Source of the DNA: Bog-473 sp963781955
GTDB taxonomy: Bacteria; Actinomycetota; Acidimicrobiia; Acidimicrobiales; RAAP-2
DNA: 64,000 nt
Assembly: GCA_963781955.1 (NCBI GenBank)
Contig: CAWAHU010000001.1
Span: forward strand, 248,001 to 312,000
Direction of reading: 5' to 3'
Position numbers and translations under genes: made by a program
In this document: in pieces, positions 28,987 to 37,395 of the stretch
How the letters are laid out: every line of letters begins with the position of its first letter
How positions within the stretch are numbered: the stretch's first letter is position 1
Notes under the pieces: model-generated
Database searches by the model: none
Seen by the model: only the letters and a program-made list of their open reading frames with translations
What the model was told of the DNA's origin: nothing

Positions 28987-29970
28987 TCAGACGGCGACGG
29001 TCTTGACTTCTGTCGCCTCGTCCGCGCCCGCGAGCGCTTTCCAGAGTTGCCAGTAGCTCGTGTAGGTGATGGCGTCGGTCACGTAACCGGCCCGCTCCAG
29101 TTCCGCGTGGTACTCGGGCAGGTTGCGCCACGGCACGCCCATGTCGACGTGATGGGCGAGGTGCCACCCGGCGTGGAAGGGCACCACCCAGAAGCGCGCC
29201 AGCAGCGACTGGCGCACGTTGTGGGTCGTGGCCCGCCGGTCGTCGTTGCGTTCCAGGCCACCGTGCTCGGCGATGGAGCGCAGGCGGTTGATGACGCGCC
29301 ATTCGGTCATCCAGGGCAGGAACCACAGCAGAGGGTAGACCCACCAACGCCCGGTGGTGAGCCACATCGCAGCCCACAGCACGACCTGGACACCGAGGAT
29401 GGAGAGGCCAATCCGGCGGAACGCCGATTTGGAGCACGTGCTCTTCACCAGCGGCACCAGGTTCTTCCATCCGCTGATGCCGACGGCATCGCGCACCAGG
29501 CGGCGGGCCAGCGACCGGCGCGTGCACGGGTAGGGCGCGTAGTAGGCGATGTCGGGCTCGTCGGGCCCGAACTCGTCCTTGTGGTGGGCGAAGTGGGAAC
29601 GGCGGTAGAGCTGGATCGGCGTGAACACCGGGTAGGCGATCAGCCAGGTGCCGACCCAGTCGTTCCAGCGCTTGTTGGTGAACAGGAGCTTGTGTGCTGC
29701 CTCGTGCATCAAGATGGCGAAGCGGGCGTACATCGGCCCGATCAGCAGGAAACCGATCAGGTAGCCCCACCACTGGTCGATCCAGACGGCCCCGCCGACG
29801 ATGACCGCCACCCACACCCACACCATGACGACGGTCAGGGTGTTGCGCCGGTTGTCGATGCGTCGCAGCCGGGCCCGGATCTCGGGGACGCCCATGCCGT
29901 TGCCCTGCAGCCGTTCGGTCGGGAAGACGTCGGGCCGGTCGGCGACATCGGGCACCATGGTGCTGGCCAC
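28987..29970 (-). CDS. Membrane fatty acid desaturase
   Basis: 327 residues with about four transmembrane helices (about 45-85 and 185-225). The three di-iron histidine boxes are all present: HEAAH at 89-93, HFAHH at 126-130 and HLAHH in the C-terminal region, the pattern of acyl-lipid/acyl-CoA desaturases and hydroxylases. It introduces a double bond or hydroxyl group into a lipid acyl chain at the membrane. The gene is divergent from a PaaX-like regulator, and their shared 26-bp gap lies within an inverted repeat that overlaps the regulator's start, so the desaturase is likely under its control. Confidence 0.87.
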   Translation of the reverse strand: MASTMVPDVADRPDVFPTERLQGNGMGVPEIRARLRRIDNRRNTLTVVMVWVWVAVIVGGAVWIDQWWGYLIGFLLIGPMYARFAILMHEAAHKLLFTNKRWNDWVGTWLIAYPVFTPIQLYRRSHFAHHKDEFGPDEPDIAYYAPYPCTRRSLARRLVRDAVGISGWKNLVPLVKSTCSKSAFRRIGLSILGVQVVLWAAMWLTTGRWWVYPLLWFLPWMTEWRVINRLRSIAEHGGLERNDDRRATTHNVRQSLLARFWVVPFHAGWHLAHHVDMGVPWRNLPEYHAELERAGYVTDAITYTSYWQLWKALAGADEATEVKTVAV

Positions 29971-29978
29971 ACCTGCAT

Positions 29979-30014
29979 ATTACGATTTACTGTCAGATGA
30001 TGCAAACTCGTAAT
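29979..30014. promoter_or_regulatory. Inverted repeat ATTACGA-N22-TCGTAAT between desaturase and PaaX-like gene
   Basis: The arms are at 29979-29985 and 30008-30014, a perfect 7-bp match; with a 2-nt bulge the match extends to TGCA on the outside. The site is centred on the start codons of the PaaX-like gene (29997/30000) and begins nine bp from the desaturase start at 29970. Its AT-rich arms in GC-rich DNA and its position point to a repressor site acting on both genes. The identity of the binding protein is inferred. Confidence 0.6.
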
Positions 30015-30770
30015 GCACAGGAGCCCGTGGCCGCCCGCCCGCTCACGGCGCGCTCGGTGCTGGCCAGCGCGCTCCTCGGCATGGACCCGCCCGAGCTCCC
30101 GGTGGCCCAGCTGGTGCGCCTCACCGGTCTCTTCGGGATCAGCGAGAACCGGGCCCGGGTGGCCCTCAGCCGCATGGTGGCGGCGGGGGAGGCCACTTCG
30201 GACGGCACGGGCCGCTATCGGCTCGCCGGGCCCCTCGTGGCGCGCCAGTCACGCCAGTCGGCCAGCCGCTCCGGTGAGACCTCGCCCTTCGGCGGGCGGT
30301 GGTGGCTGGCCGTCGTGACCACGGCGGGGAGTGCCGCCGAGGTCCGCCACGCCCGCCGGGCGGCCCTGGCCTACGCCCGCCTCGGTGAGCTGCGAGAAGG
30401 CGTGTGGATGCGCCCGACCAACGTCCCGGTCAATCTGCCGGCCACCCTGGACGCGGACGTCGAGCTCATGAGGGCTGCCCCCGCGGAACCGCAGCGGCTG
30501 GCGGCACGACTGTGGGACCTCCCGGCCTGGTCCGCCCGTGCCGGAAGTCTCTTGGAGGGGTTGCGCTCCTTGGCGCCCGACGATCCCGAGGCGCTGGCTC
30601 CCGGGTTCGAGCTGTCGGCCGCGGTGCTGCGCCACCTCCAGGCCGACCCGCTGCTCCCCGACGAGCTGCTGCCCGACGACTGGCCGGGGAAGCCGCTCCG
30701 CACCGTTTACGACGAATGGGACGCCCGCTACCGTGGCACGCTGCGGTCCTGGAGTCGCGAGGTGGCCTGA
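29997..30770 (+). CDS. PaaX-family transcriptional regulator
   Basis: 257 residues; ATG at 29997 or 30000. The N-terminal winged helix (GMDPPELPVAQLVRLTGLFGISENRARVALSRMVAAGE in shorter parts) and the middle domain with the sequence RWWLAVV fit PaaX, the phenylacetyl-CoA-responsive repressor family, whose actinobacterial members often control lipid or aromatic catabolism. Ligand probably an acyl- or aryl-CoA. It is transcribed away from the desaturase, and the inverted repeat across the gap suggests autoregulation as well as control of the desaturase unit. Confidence 0.8.
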   Translation: MMQTRNAQEPVAARPLTARSVLASALLGMDPPELPVAQLVRLTGLFGISENRARVALSRMVAAGEATSDGTGRYRLAGPLVARQSRQSASRSGETSPFGGRWWLAVVTTAGSAAEVRHARRAALAYARLGELREGVWMRPTNVPVNLPATLDADVELMRAAPAEPQRLAARLWDLPAWSARAGSLLEGLRSLAPDDPEALAPGFELSAAVLRHLQADPLLPDELLPDDWPGKPLRTVYDEWDARYRGTLRSWSREVA

Positions 30771-30888
30771 CCGTCCCCGGCACCGACTCCCGCCGGGGCT
30801 CTCAAGCGGCCTGCCCGACGAAACGGGTGGCCACGACCCGGGGGGACGACCGGACCGAGGGGGGTGCCCGGCCCGGCCGCCCCGCGGC

Positions 30889-32028
30889 TCAGTGGAACAG
30901 GTCCAACGAGTTGGCCGCCCCGTTGTCGTCGACGAAGAGCAGCCCGTTTCCGCCGGGCGCCACGGTGAGGCCGAAGAGGTCGCCCCCGCTGTCGAAGGGG
31001 TCGATCGTCGGCGAGTCGACCTGGGTCCCCCACGGAGTGAGCTCGACGGCCTTGCCATCGTTGGCGTTCACCGCGACGAGGTCGCCGTTGGGCACGCGGG
31101 TCAGGCCAAGAGGCCCGTTGAGGGCGCCGCCCTGACTCAGGGTGAGGCCGCCCCCCGAAGCCGGGATGAGCCGGCTCGTGGCGAAGGGCACGGCGGCGAT
31201 CCGGTTGTGCACCGTGTCAGCGACGGCCAGGGTGCCGTCGGGCTCGAGCGCCACCCCGGTCGGCCCGAGGACGAGCGCAGTCGAGTTGAGCTGCTCGGCG
31301 AAGCCCGTGGCCACCGTCGACGAGGCGAACAGGATCGGGGCGCGTCCCGGCGGGTCGAACACGCCGAGGCGGAGCACCGTCCCCTGGTTGACGACGTTGC
31401 CCGCGGCGGCGACGGTCCCGTTGAGCACGTTGCTCACGAACAGCTCGGCGAAGGGCCCGAACAGCTGGACCGACGTCATGTCCCAGGGCCCGTTGATCCC
31501 GTGGCCGGCCCACGTCTCGACCGGTGCTCCGTGGCTGTCGAGGACGATCAGGCACCCCGCCATGGGGGTGCCGCTGCCGTCGTCGCTGACGGGCAGGCTG
31601 CCCACGACGACGTAGCCGTCACGCAACACGACGAGCGCCGTAGTGAGCCCGACACCTCCGGGGCATCCGGGCAGGTTCGGGTCGAGCTGGGCGAACACCG
31701 TCACGCCCCCCGTCGGCGCCACCTGGACGATCGTGGTGCCCGTGCCCTGGAGGTTGTTGCTGGCGTTGAAGTTGCTCACCAGTGTGTCGCCCGCCACGAG
31801 GGCCCCCGTGCTGAACGGGACGTTCGCCACGCCGTACGGGTTCTGGTCGCCGTTCGCGGGCACCGTCGAGGCGACCTGGGTCGCCGTCGTGAAGTGCGAC
31901 AAGAACGGCACCGGAGCGGCGCCGGCGGGCGTACCGGTGCCGACGCCGGCAACGAACGACCCCGTGCCCAATGCGCATACCGTCGAGACCACAAGGGTCC
32001 GCGCTCCTCGAGTGAGACGTCCGGCCAT
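30889..32028 (-). CDS. Secreted NHL/beta-propeller-like protein
   Basis: 379 residues from an ATG at 32028, chosen because AAGGAGG (32038-32044 on the minus strand) lies nine bases upstream; an in-frame ATG at 32070 is less likely. A twin-basic N-terminus followed by a hydrophobic stretch and the junction PAGAAPVPF indicate export. The rest consists of repeated strands (YGVANVPFSTG, LGPTGVALEPDGTLAVADT, NGPLGLTRVPNGDLVAVN, FGLTVAPGGNGLLFVDD), as in NHL-type propellers. The class is common in actinobacterial exported proteins; no enzymatic activity can be named. Confidence 0.75.
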   Translation of the reverse strand: MAGRLTRGARTLVVSTVCALGTGSFVAGVGTGTPAGAAPVPFLSHFTTATQVASTVPANGDQNPYGVANVPFSTGALVAGDTLVSNFNASNNLQGTGTTIVQVAPTGGVTVFAQLDPNLPGCPGGVGLTTALVVLRDGYVVVGSLPVSDDGSGTPMAGCLIVLDSHGAPVETWAGHGINGPWDMTSVQLFGPFAELFVSNVLNGTVAAAGNVVNQGTVLRLGVFDPPGRAPILFASSTVATGFAEQLNSTALVLGPTGVALEPDGTLAVADTVHNRIAAVPFATSRLIPASGGGLTLSQGGALNGPLGLTRVPNGDLVAVNANDGKAVELTPWGTQVDSPTIDPFDSGGDLFGLTVAPGGNGLLFVDDNGAANSLDLFH

Positions 32029-32129
32029 GAGCAGATACCTCCTTGTGCTCCCGTACCCGTTGGAGGTCAACGGACCGCCCCCCTCGCCCCCTCCCTACGG
32101 GCACGGCCGCCTCTCGGATCACCCGGATC

Positions 32130-32330
32130 GGACGCGGTCTGGCCGTGCGGAGCAGGACGACGGACCTTGGGTCTCCGCACGAGGTCATGTGGCGCCTGAC
32201 CGACACGGCGTGGCTCTATGTCGTGGTCGACGCGCGACGTGCCACGTGCCGGGAGGGGGATCTTCGCGCTGCGCGTAGCGGACCTGGGGTCCGTCCTAGA
32301 TGCAGTCACGCGGCGTGCCGAGCCGGCCGC
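32130..32330 (+). pseudogene. VOC (glyoxalase/bleomycin-resistance) domain remnant, frameshifted by a 7-bp duplication
   Basis: Frame +3 reads GLAVRSRTTDLGSPHEVMW and then RLTDTAWLYVVVDARRA, which looks like the C-terminal half of a VOC domain protein. It then breaks at 32237-32250, where ACGTGCC is present twice in a row. Removing one copy restores the frame and the sequence continues GRGIFALRVADLGSVLDAVTR, as in functional VOC proteins. The N-terminal half is missing and the tail runs into the end of the ABC gene, so the remnant is not functional. The rest of the 309-bp stretch 32029-32337 holds no other gene that I can see. Confidence 0.55.
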
Positions 32331-32337
32331 CTTGACG

Positions 32338-34266
32338 CTAGGTGGCGTGGGACTGGGACATCCAGGTCCGGTACATCTCGGCGTAGTGGCCGCCGAGCGT
32401 GACGAGCTCGTGGTGCGAGCCCACCTCGAGTAGCCGCCCGTCCCCGACCACGACGATGCGGTCGGCCCTCATTGCCGTCGAGAGGCGGTGAGCGATGAGG
32501 ACGGCCGTGCGTCCCTGGAGGAGGACGTCGAGCGCCGCCTCGACCATGGTCTCGGACTTGAGGTCGAGGTTGGACGTGGCCTCGTCGAGCACCAGCACCC
32601 TGGGCTCAGCCATGAAGGCGCGCCCGAGCGCGATGAGCTGGCGCTCGCCCGAGGAGAGCGACTGGCCGCGCTCGTGGACCGGGGTGTCGAGGCCGTAGGG
32701 GAGGCGGTGCACCAGCTCGCCGAGACCGACCTGGTGCACGGCGTCCCACACCTCGTCGTCGGGTGCACGCGGCCGGGCGAATGCGATGTTGTCCCGGATG
32801 GTCCCAGCGAAGAGGAATGGCTCCTGGGGCACCACGCCGAGCTGGGAGCGCAGCGACTCGAGGGTGACGTCCTTGAGGTCGAACCCGTCGATGAGGACAC
32901 GGCCCGCCGTGGGGTCGTAGAAGCGTGTGACGAGCTTGGCCATGGTGGACTTGCCGGCACCGGTGGCGCCGACGAATGCGACCGTCTCTCCGGGCTCGAT
33001 CGTGAGGTCGACGTCGTGGAGCACCGGTACCGCCGGGTCGTAGCCGAACGACACGTGGTCGAAGTGGATCTCGCCCCGCATCGACGGGAGCACGACGGCG
33101 GAGGGAGACTCCTTCACGGAAGGCTCCGTCTCGAGCAGGTCGCGCAACTTGAAGATGGACGCGCGTCCCTGCTGGAAGGTGTTGTACTGCTGCACCAGCA
33201 GTTGAATCGGCGAGAAGAACCGGTTCACGTACAAGAAGAAGGCGGTCAGCTGGCCGAGGTTGATCTCCTGGGGGTGGTGCAGGTACATGGCACCGCCGAT
33301 GCCCAGGATCAGCACCTGGCCCAAGACGCTGATGACCTGAGACCCCGGTCCGTAGATCCCGTTGATCCGCCCCGTGTAGTTGTTGGCGTCGCGGTATTCG
33401 CCGACGATGTCGCGGTGGGTCTCGACGTTGTAGCGCTGCCGGTTGTGGGCGGTGACGATGCGTACGCCCTGCAGGCTCTCGGAGAGGTCGGCCAACACGA
33501 GTGCGATGCCGTCGCGCACCTTGTCGTAGCCGCGCTCGGACGCCCGTTTGAACCAGATCGACATCACGACGAGCGGCGGCAGCACCACGAAGACCGTGAT
33601 GGCGGCCAAGGTCGCATTGGTGGCGAAGAGGAAGACCGTGATCACCACCATGGTCAGCCCCTGAATCGCGAACTGGGCCAGCCCGTCCTGGAGCAGCTGC
33701 TGCAGGTTCTCGATGTCGCTGGTCATCCGGCTCATCACGACTCCCGCCTTCTCCTCGGTGAAGAAGTCGAGCGAGAGCCGCTGCAGGTGGCGGAACACGG
33801 TGATGCGCAGGTCGTTCATCACCCACGACGCCAGGCGCCCGGTGACCCGGGCCTGACCCCATTGCGCGCTCGCCGACACGGCGATGGAGACCAGGTACAG
33901 CAGCGCCATGGCGACGACGACGGCGTAGTCGTAGTGGGGCGGTGTGAGACCGTGGTTGATGGCGTAGGAGACCAGGCTCGGGCCGAGCTGAGTGAACAGC
34001 GCGATCAGTCCGACGAGCACCGCCGCCAGCGCGCACATGAGTGGGTACTCCGTCAGCAGGCTGGTCAACGAGAGCTTCTTCGTCTCGCGTTCTGTCGGTC
34101 GCTGGGTGAAGACCGCATCGGACTCGCCGCGCTCGGGCTCCTCCGTCAGCAGGAGGTCCACCCCGGCTTGGAGCTCGTAGGGGATACCACCGAAGGGGAG
34201 ACCTGCCTGCGGTGAGCCCGGGGCCCCGCCGCCACCCATGGGCGGCCCGCCCGCCCCGCCCCACAT
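32338..34266 (-). CDS. ABC exporter half-transporter (ABCB type)
   Basis: 642 residues with an N-terminal Gly-rich tail, a six-helix transmembrane domain (about residues 80-380) and an ATPase domain with Walker A GATGAGKST, the ABC signature LSSGERQL and Walker B VLVLDEATSNLD. Such half-size exporters pair up to move drugs or lipids across the membrane. It starts with an overlap of one base (TGATG) at the stop of the neighbouring ABC gene, so the two are translated together and probably form a heterodimer, like BmrCD or Rv1272/1273-type systems. Confidence 0.92.
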   Translation of the reverse strand: MWGGAGGPPMGGGGAPGSPQAGLPFGGIPYELQAGVDLLLTEEPERGESDAVFTQRPTERETKKLSLTSLLTEYPLMCALAAVLVGLIALFTQLGPSLVSYAINHGLTPPHYDYAVVVAMALLYLVSIAVSASAQWGQARVTGRLASWVMNDLRITVFRHLQRLSLDFFTEEKAGVVMSRMTSDIENLQQLLQDGLAQFAIQGLTMVVITVFLFATNATLAAITVFVVLPPLVVMSIWFKRASERGYDKVRDGIALVLADLSESLQGVRIVTAHNRQRYNVETHRDIVGEYRDANNYTGRINGIYGPGSQVISVLGQVLILGIGGAMYLHHPQEINLGQLTAFFLYVNRFFSPIQLLVQQYNTFQQGRASIFKLRDLLETEPSVKESPSAVVLPSMRGEIHFDHVSFGYDPAVPVLHDVDLTIEPGETVAFVGATGAGKSTMAKLVTRFYDPTAGRVLIDGFDLKDVTLESLRSQLGVVPQEPFLFAGTIRDNIAFARPRAPDDEVWDAVHQVGLGELVHRLPYGLDTPVHERGQSLSSGERQLIALGRAFMAEPRVLVLDEATSNLDLKSETMVEAALDVLLQGRTAVLIAHRLSTAMRADRIVVVGDGRLLEVGSHHELVTLGGHYAEMYRTWMSQSHAT

Positions 34267-36263
34267 CAGATCGCACCCCCCTCGGGCTCGAGGACCTGCT
34301 CCTCCAGGCCGAGGTCCTCGGCACCGGCCGCGGCGCTCTCGGCGGCGGACTCCTCGCTCGCTGCCTGCGCCAGCACCTCGGCGTAGAGCGGCGCCGAGGC
34401 CAACAGCTCGGCATGGGTCCCCTCGGCCACGATGCGCCCCTGGTCGAGCAGCACGACGCGGTCGGCCAGGCTGATGGTCGACAGGCGGTGGGCGATGATG
34501 AGCGTGGTTCGCCCTTCCATGAGGACGCGCAACGAGGAATGGATGCGCTGCTCCACCTTGACGTCGATGGCGCTGGTGGCGTCGTCGAGGATCAAGATGG
34601 GCGGGTTCACGAGCAGGGCCCTGGCGATGGCGATGCGTTGGCGCTGCCCGCCCGAGAGGGTGTAGCCGCGTTCGCCGACCACGGTGTCGTAACCGTCCGA
34701 CAGCCGAGCGATGAAGCCGGCGGCGCCGGCCGCCTCGGCCGCGGCCTTGACCTCCTCGAGCGGGGCATCCGGCCGTCCGTAGGCGATGTTGTCCCGGATC
34801 GACACCGAGAACAGGAACGGCTCGTCGAGCACGACGCCGATGTTGGCCCGCAGGCTGGTCAACGTCAGGTCGCGCACGTCGTGGCCGTCGACCCGCACCG
34901 TGCCGTCGGTGGCGTCGTAGAAGCGGGCCAGCACGCGGGCGACGCTCGACTTTCCACTGCCAGTGCGCCCGACCAGCGCCACCGTCTCACCCGGGTGCAG
35001 GTGGAGGTCCAGGTGGCGCAGGATGTCACGGCGCTCGTCACTCTCCTTCGAGAGCAAGCTGTCCGCCGCGTAGGCGAAGGACACGTCCTCGAACCGGACG
35101 TCACCCTCGCAGTCCACGAGGTCGACGGCATCGGGACGGTCGACGATCGTCGGCTGCTCGTCGAGGATCTCGTAGATCCGATCGGCCGACGCCGACGCCC
35201 TCTGGCCCATCATGATGAGCATGCCCAGCATCATGAACGGGGCCTGCATCATCACCAGGTACAGGTTGAACGACACGATCGACGCAACCGGCAGGTTCTC
35301 GTGGATGACCATCCAGCCGCCGACGAGAAGGACGAGGACCAGGCCGACCTGGGAGAGGTTCTGCACCAGTGGCGCGTAGCGGGCTCGCAGGTCGGCGTCC
35401 TTGATGTAGGCCCACTGCACCCGGTCCGCTGCCGTGGCGAGGTGGCGCAACTGTTGCTGCTCGGCCGCGAAGCTTCGTACGACCCGCACGCCGTTCACGT
35501 TCTCGTCCACCACCGTGGCCACCTCGGCCAGGCGGGCCTGGATGATCCAGGACACGGGGAAGAGGGACTTCCGCATCTTGACCCCGACGACGTAGATGAA
35601 CGGCATGGCCGCCATGGCGACGAAGGCCAGCGGCACGCTGATGGAGAGCATGAAGCAGAACGCGACGATGGCGATGGAGCACTGCACCAGGATCATGGGG
35701 GCGAAGGTGAGGTACATCTGCACCGAGCGGATGTCCGAGTTGGCGCGCGAGATCAACTGCCCCGACTGCACGCGGTCATAGAACGGGAAGGACATCCGCG
35801 TGAAGTGCTCATAGAGGATGTTGCGCAGGTCGAACTCGATCGTGTACGCGACTTTGAAGAGGTTCGTACGTGAGATGTAGCCGAAGAGCCCGGTGAACAG
35901 CCCCAGCACGGCGATCAGCTCCACGTAGGTGTGCAGTGGGTGCGTCTTGAGGATCAGAGCGTTGGTGATGCCGTTCTGGAGGATCAGCGGGATCCAGACC
36001 TGGATGATGAGTCCGAGGAAGGAGAAGATCAGCGCGGAGAAGAACTGGACCTTGTGCGCCATCAAGATGGGCAGCGCACGCTTGATCCACTTCTTGGACC
36101 GGTCGGGGTCGACCGTCGCCTTGGGCGCGGCGTAACGACTGGTCACCCCCATGGGCATGTAGGCGGCGATCGGGAGGCCCGCCTCGCCCGCCACCCCCGG
36201 AGCAGGCGCGTCCGGGGCGGTCCCCGTGCCGGCGTCGTCGAGGCGGTCCTCGGTCTTGCTCAT
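34266..36263 (-). CDS. ABC exporter half-transporter (ABCB type)
   Basis: 665 residues, same layout as its neighbour: a six-helix domain at about 90-370 and an ATPase domain with Walker A GRTGSGKSS, signature LSGGQRQR and Walker B ILILDDATSAID. In Walker B the residue after the first Asp is Asp, not Glu (DDATS); since the other subunit has the full DEATS, the pair would have one degenerate catalytic site, typical of heterodimeric exporters. The ATG overlaps the MarR-gene stop by four bases (ATGA), and the gene ends one base into the next ABC gene. A drug or lipid is the likely cargo. Confidence 0.92.
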   Translation of the reverse strand: MSKTEDRLDDAGTGTAPDAPAPGVAGEAGLPIAAYMPMGVTSRYAAPKATVDPDRSKKWIKRALPILMAHKVQFFSALIFSFLGLIIQVWIPLILQNGITNALILKTHPLHTYVELIAVLGLFTGLFGYISRTNLFKVAYTIEFDLRNILYEHFTRMSFPFYDRVQSGQLISRANSDIRSVQMYLTFAPMILVQCSIAIVAFCFMLSISVPLAFVAMAAMPFIYVVGVKMRKSLFPVSWIIQARLAEVATVVDENVNGVRVVRSFAAEQQQLRHLATAADRVQWAYIKDADLRARYAPLVQNLSQVGLVLVLLVGGWMVIHENLPVASIVSFNLYLVMMQAPFMMLGMLIMMGQRASASADRIYEILDEQPTIVDRPDAVDLVDCEGDVRFEDVSFAYAADSLLSKESDERRDILRHLDLHLHPGETVALVGRTGSGKSSVARVLARFYDATDGTVRVDGHDVRDLTLTSLRANIGVVLDEPFLFSVSIRDNIAYGRPDAPLEEVKAAAEAAGAAGFIARLSDGYDTVVGERGYTLSGGQRQRIAIARALLVNPPILILDDATSAIDVKVEQRIHSSLRVLMEGRTTLIIAHRLSTISLADRVVLLDQGRIVAEGTHAELLASAPLYAEVLAQAASEESAAESAAAGAEDLGLEEQVLEPEGGAI

Positions 36264-36784
36264 CGGGGCGGCCCTTCGGGGGGTCCGGTGTCGGACTGCC
36301 GCCGGTGCACCGCTGACGCCGCCAGCGCGCGGCCCCAGAGCTGGAGCGAGCGGAGGGCGGCGGCTTCCTCCCGGGCGGGGAGACTGCCGGCAATCGCCTC
36401 GAGGTGCGCGTCCACCGTCCGGTCGGCCTCGGCGAGGACGCGGGCACCCTCCTCGGTCAGGCGCAACGACACCCGCCGGCGGTCGGCGTCCTCCTGGCGG
36501 CGGTCCACCAGCCCGCGCCCGACGAGCCCGTCGACGATCGCCGTGATGGAGGGGCGCGCCACCGCCAGGCGGTCGGCCAGGCCCGAGGCGGCCGAGGAAC
36601 CCTCGGCCAGGAGCCCCATCACGCGGTATTGGGGCGGTGAGAGGTCGACGCCGGCCAGTGCCAGCTCTATGCGCTTGGCCAGCCAGGCCACCACCCGGCC
36701 GTACGAGCCGTCGGCGGGGTGGCCGGAGTGGTCCTGATCGTCGGCCGGCGCGGGGGGTGAGGTCACGGACATTTCGACGATCAT
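36260..36784 (-). CDS. MarR-family transcriptional regulator
   Basis: 174 residues from an ATG at 36784 (a second ATG at 36772 is possible). The winged-helix domain has LSPPQYRVMGLLAEGSSAASGLADRL, the recognition helix in ITAIVDGLVGRGLVDRRQE, and the wing DRRRVSLRLTEEG. As the first gene of an operon with two ABC half-transporters, it very likely represses them and is released by their substrate. The perfect palindrome four bases before its start is the probable operator, so it would control its own operon. No ribosome-binding site fits between operator and start; translation may be leaderless. Confidence 0.9.
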   Translation of the reverse strand: MIVEMSVTSPPAPADDQDHSGHPADGSYGRVVAWLAKRIELALAGVDLSPPQYRVMGLLAEGSSAASGLADRLAVARPSITAIVDGLVGRGLVDRRQEDADRRRVSLRLTEEGARVLAEADRTVDAHLEAIAGSLPAREEAAALRSLQLWGRALAASAVHRRQSDTGPPEGPPR

Positions 36785-36787
36785 ACT

Positions 36788-36802
36788 GTTAGAGACTCTA
36801 AC
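36788..36802. promoter_or_regulatory. Perfect palindrome GTTAGAG-A-CTCTAAC, candidate MarR operator
   Basis: Fifteen bases with 7-bp arms and a one-base centre, four bases upstream of the MarR start codon. Size, symmetry and AT content are typical of MarR-family sites, and its location would block transcription of the MarR-ABC-ABC operon. Binding is inferred. Confidence 0.75.
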
Positions 36803-36845
36803 TACGTGCAGGGCCCGACCGGTCCAGCGGCCGGGCCAGGCGGGA

Positions 36846-37286
36846 TCAATGTTCTGACATGCTCCATTCGGGGTCGAGTTGGCGCAGGAAGAGCGCGCAG
36901 CGCTGCTCCTCGTCGACCTCGCCGATGGCCGCCGCGGCGAGCTCGAGGGCGTGGAGGGAGCGCAGGAAGCCTCGGTTGGGCTCGTGCCGCCAGCGCACGT
37001 AGCCCGAGCCGCGCCAGCCGGCGGCCCGCAGGGTGTCGAGCCCGCGGTGGTAACCGACCCGGGCGAACGCGTAGCGATCGATCGGGTCGTCGGCCAGCTC
37101 GGCCAGGTCAGCCCAGGCCTGGAGGCAGCGTGGGTCCCGGGCGGCCACGGCGGACACCGCAGCGCGGCGCTCCGGGGGATCCAGTGCGGTGGCAGCGTCG
37201 AGCGCGGCGGCGAGGTCGGGCGGGATCGCGTCGAGGACCGTCTCGGGGCTGCCCGAAGTGAATTGGACAGAGTGCTCGGGGGTCAC
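36846..37286 (-). CDS. DUF3151 family protein
   Basis: 146 residues. The sequence matches the actinobacterial DUF3151 family: SGSPETVLDAIPPDLAAALD at the start, RCLQAWADLAELADDPIDRYAFARVGYHRGLD in the middle and YVRWRHEPNRGFLRSLHAL near the end. The fold is helical and TPR-like; the function is not known. In many actinobacteria this gene sits beside fructose-bisphosphate aldolase, which is not present here. It starts 109 bp before the divergent thioesterase gene. Confidence 0.9.
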   Translation of the reverse strand: MTPEHSVQFTSGSPETVLDAIPPDLAAALDAATALDPPERRAAVSAVAARDPRCLQAWADLAELADDPIDRYAFARVGYHRGLDTLRAAGWRGSGYVRWRHEPNRGFLRSLHALELAAAAIGEVDEEQRCALFLRQLDPEWSMSEH

Positions 37287-37395
37287 CCGCCCATGTTAGG
37301 AGTGGCTCCGTTCCTGTCGTCCGGGCGGTCCACGCGGAGGGGCGCAGCGGGCGCGGAATGTCGGAGCCTCGGACGGCACGGGTACTCTCGGCGCC

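Noticed and set aside
30538..36000. Very long plus-strand frames opposite the NHL-like and ABC transporter genes
   Set aside because: Antisense frames of well-supported genes, rich in Glu/Asp/His/Arg; they lack start signals and domains.
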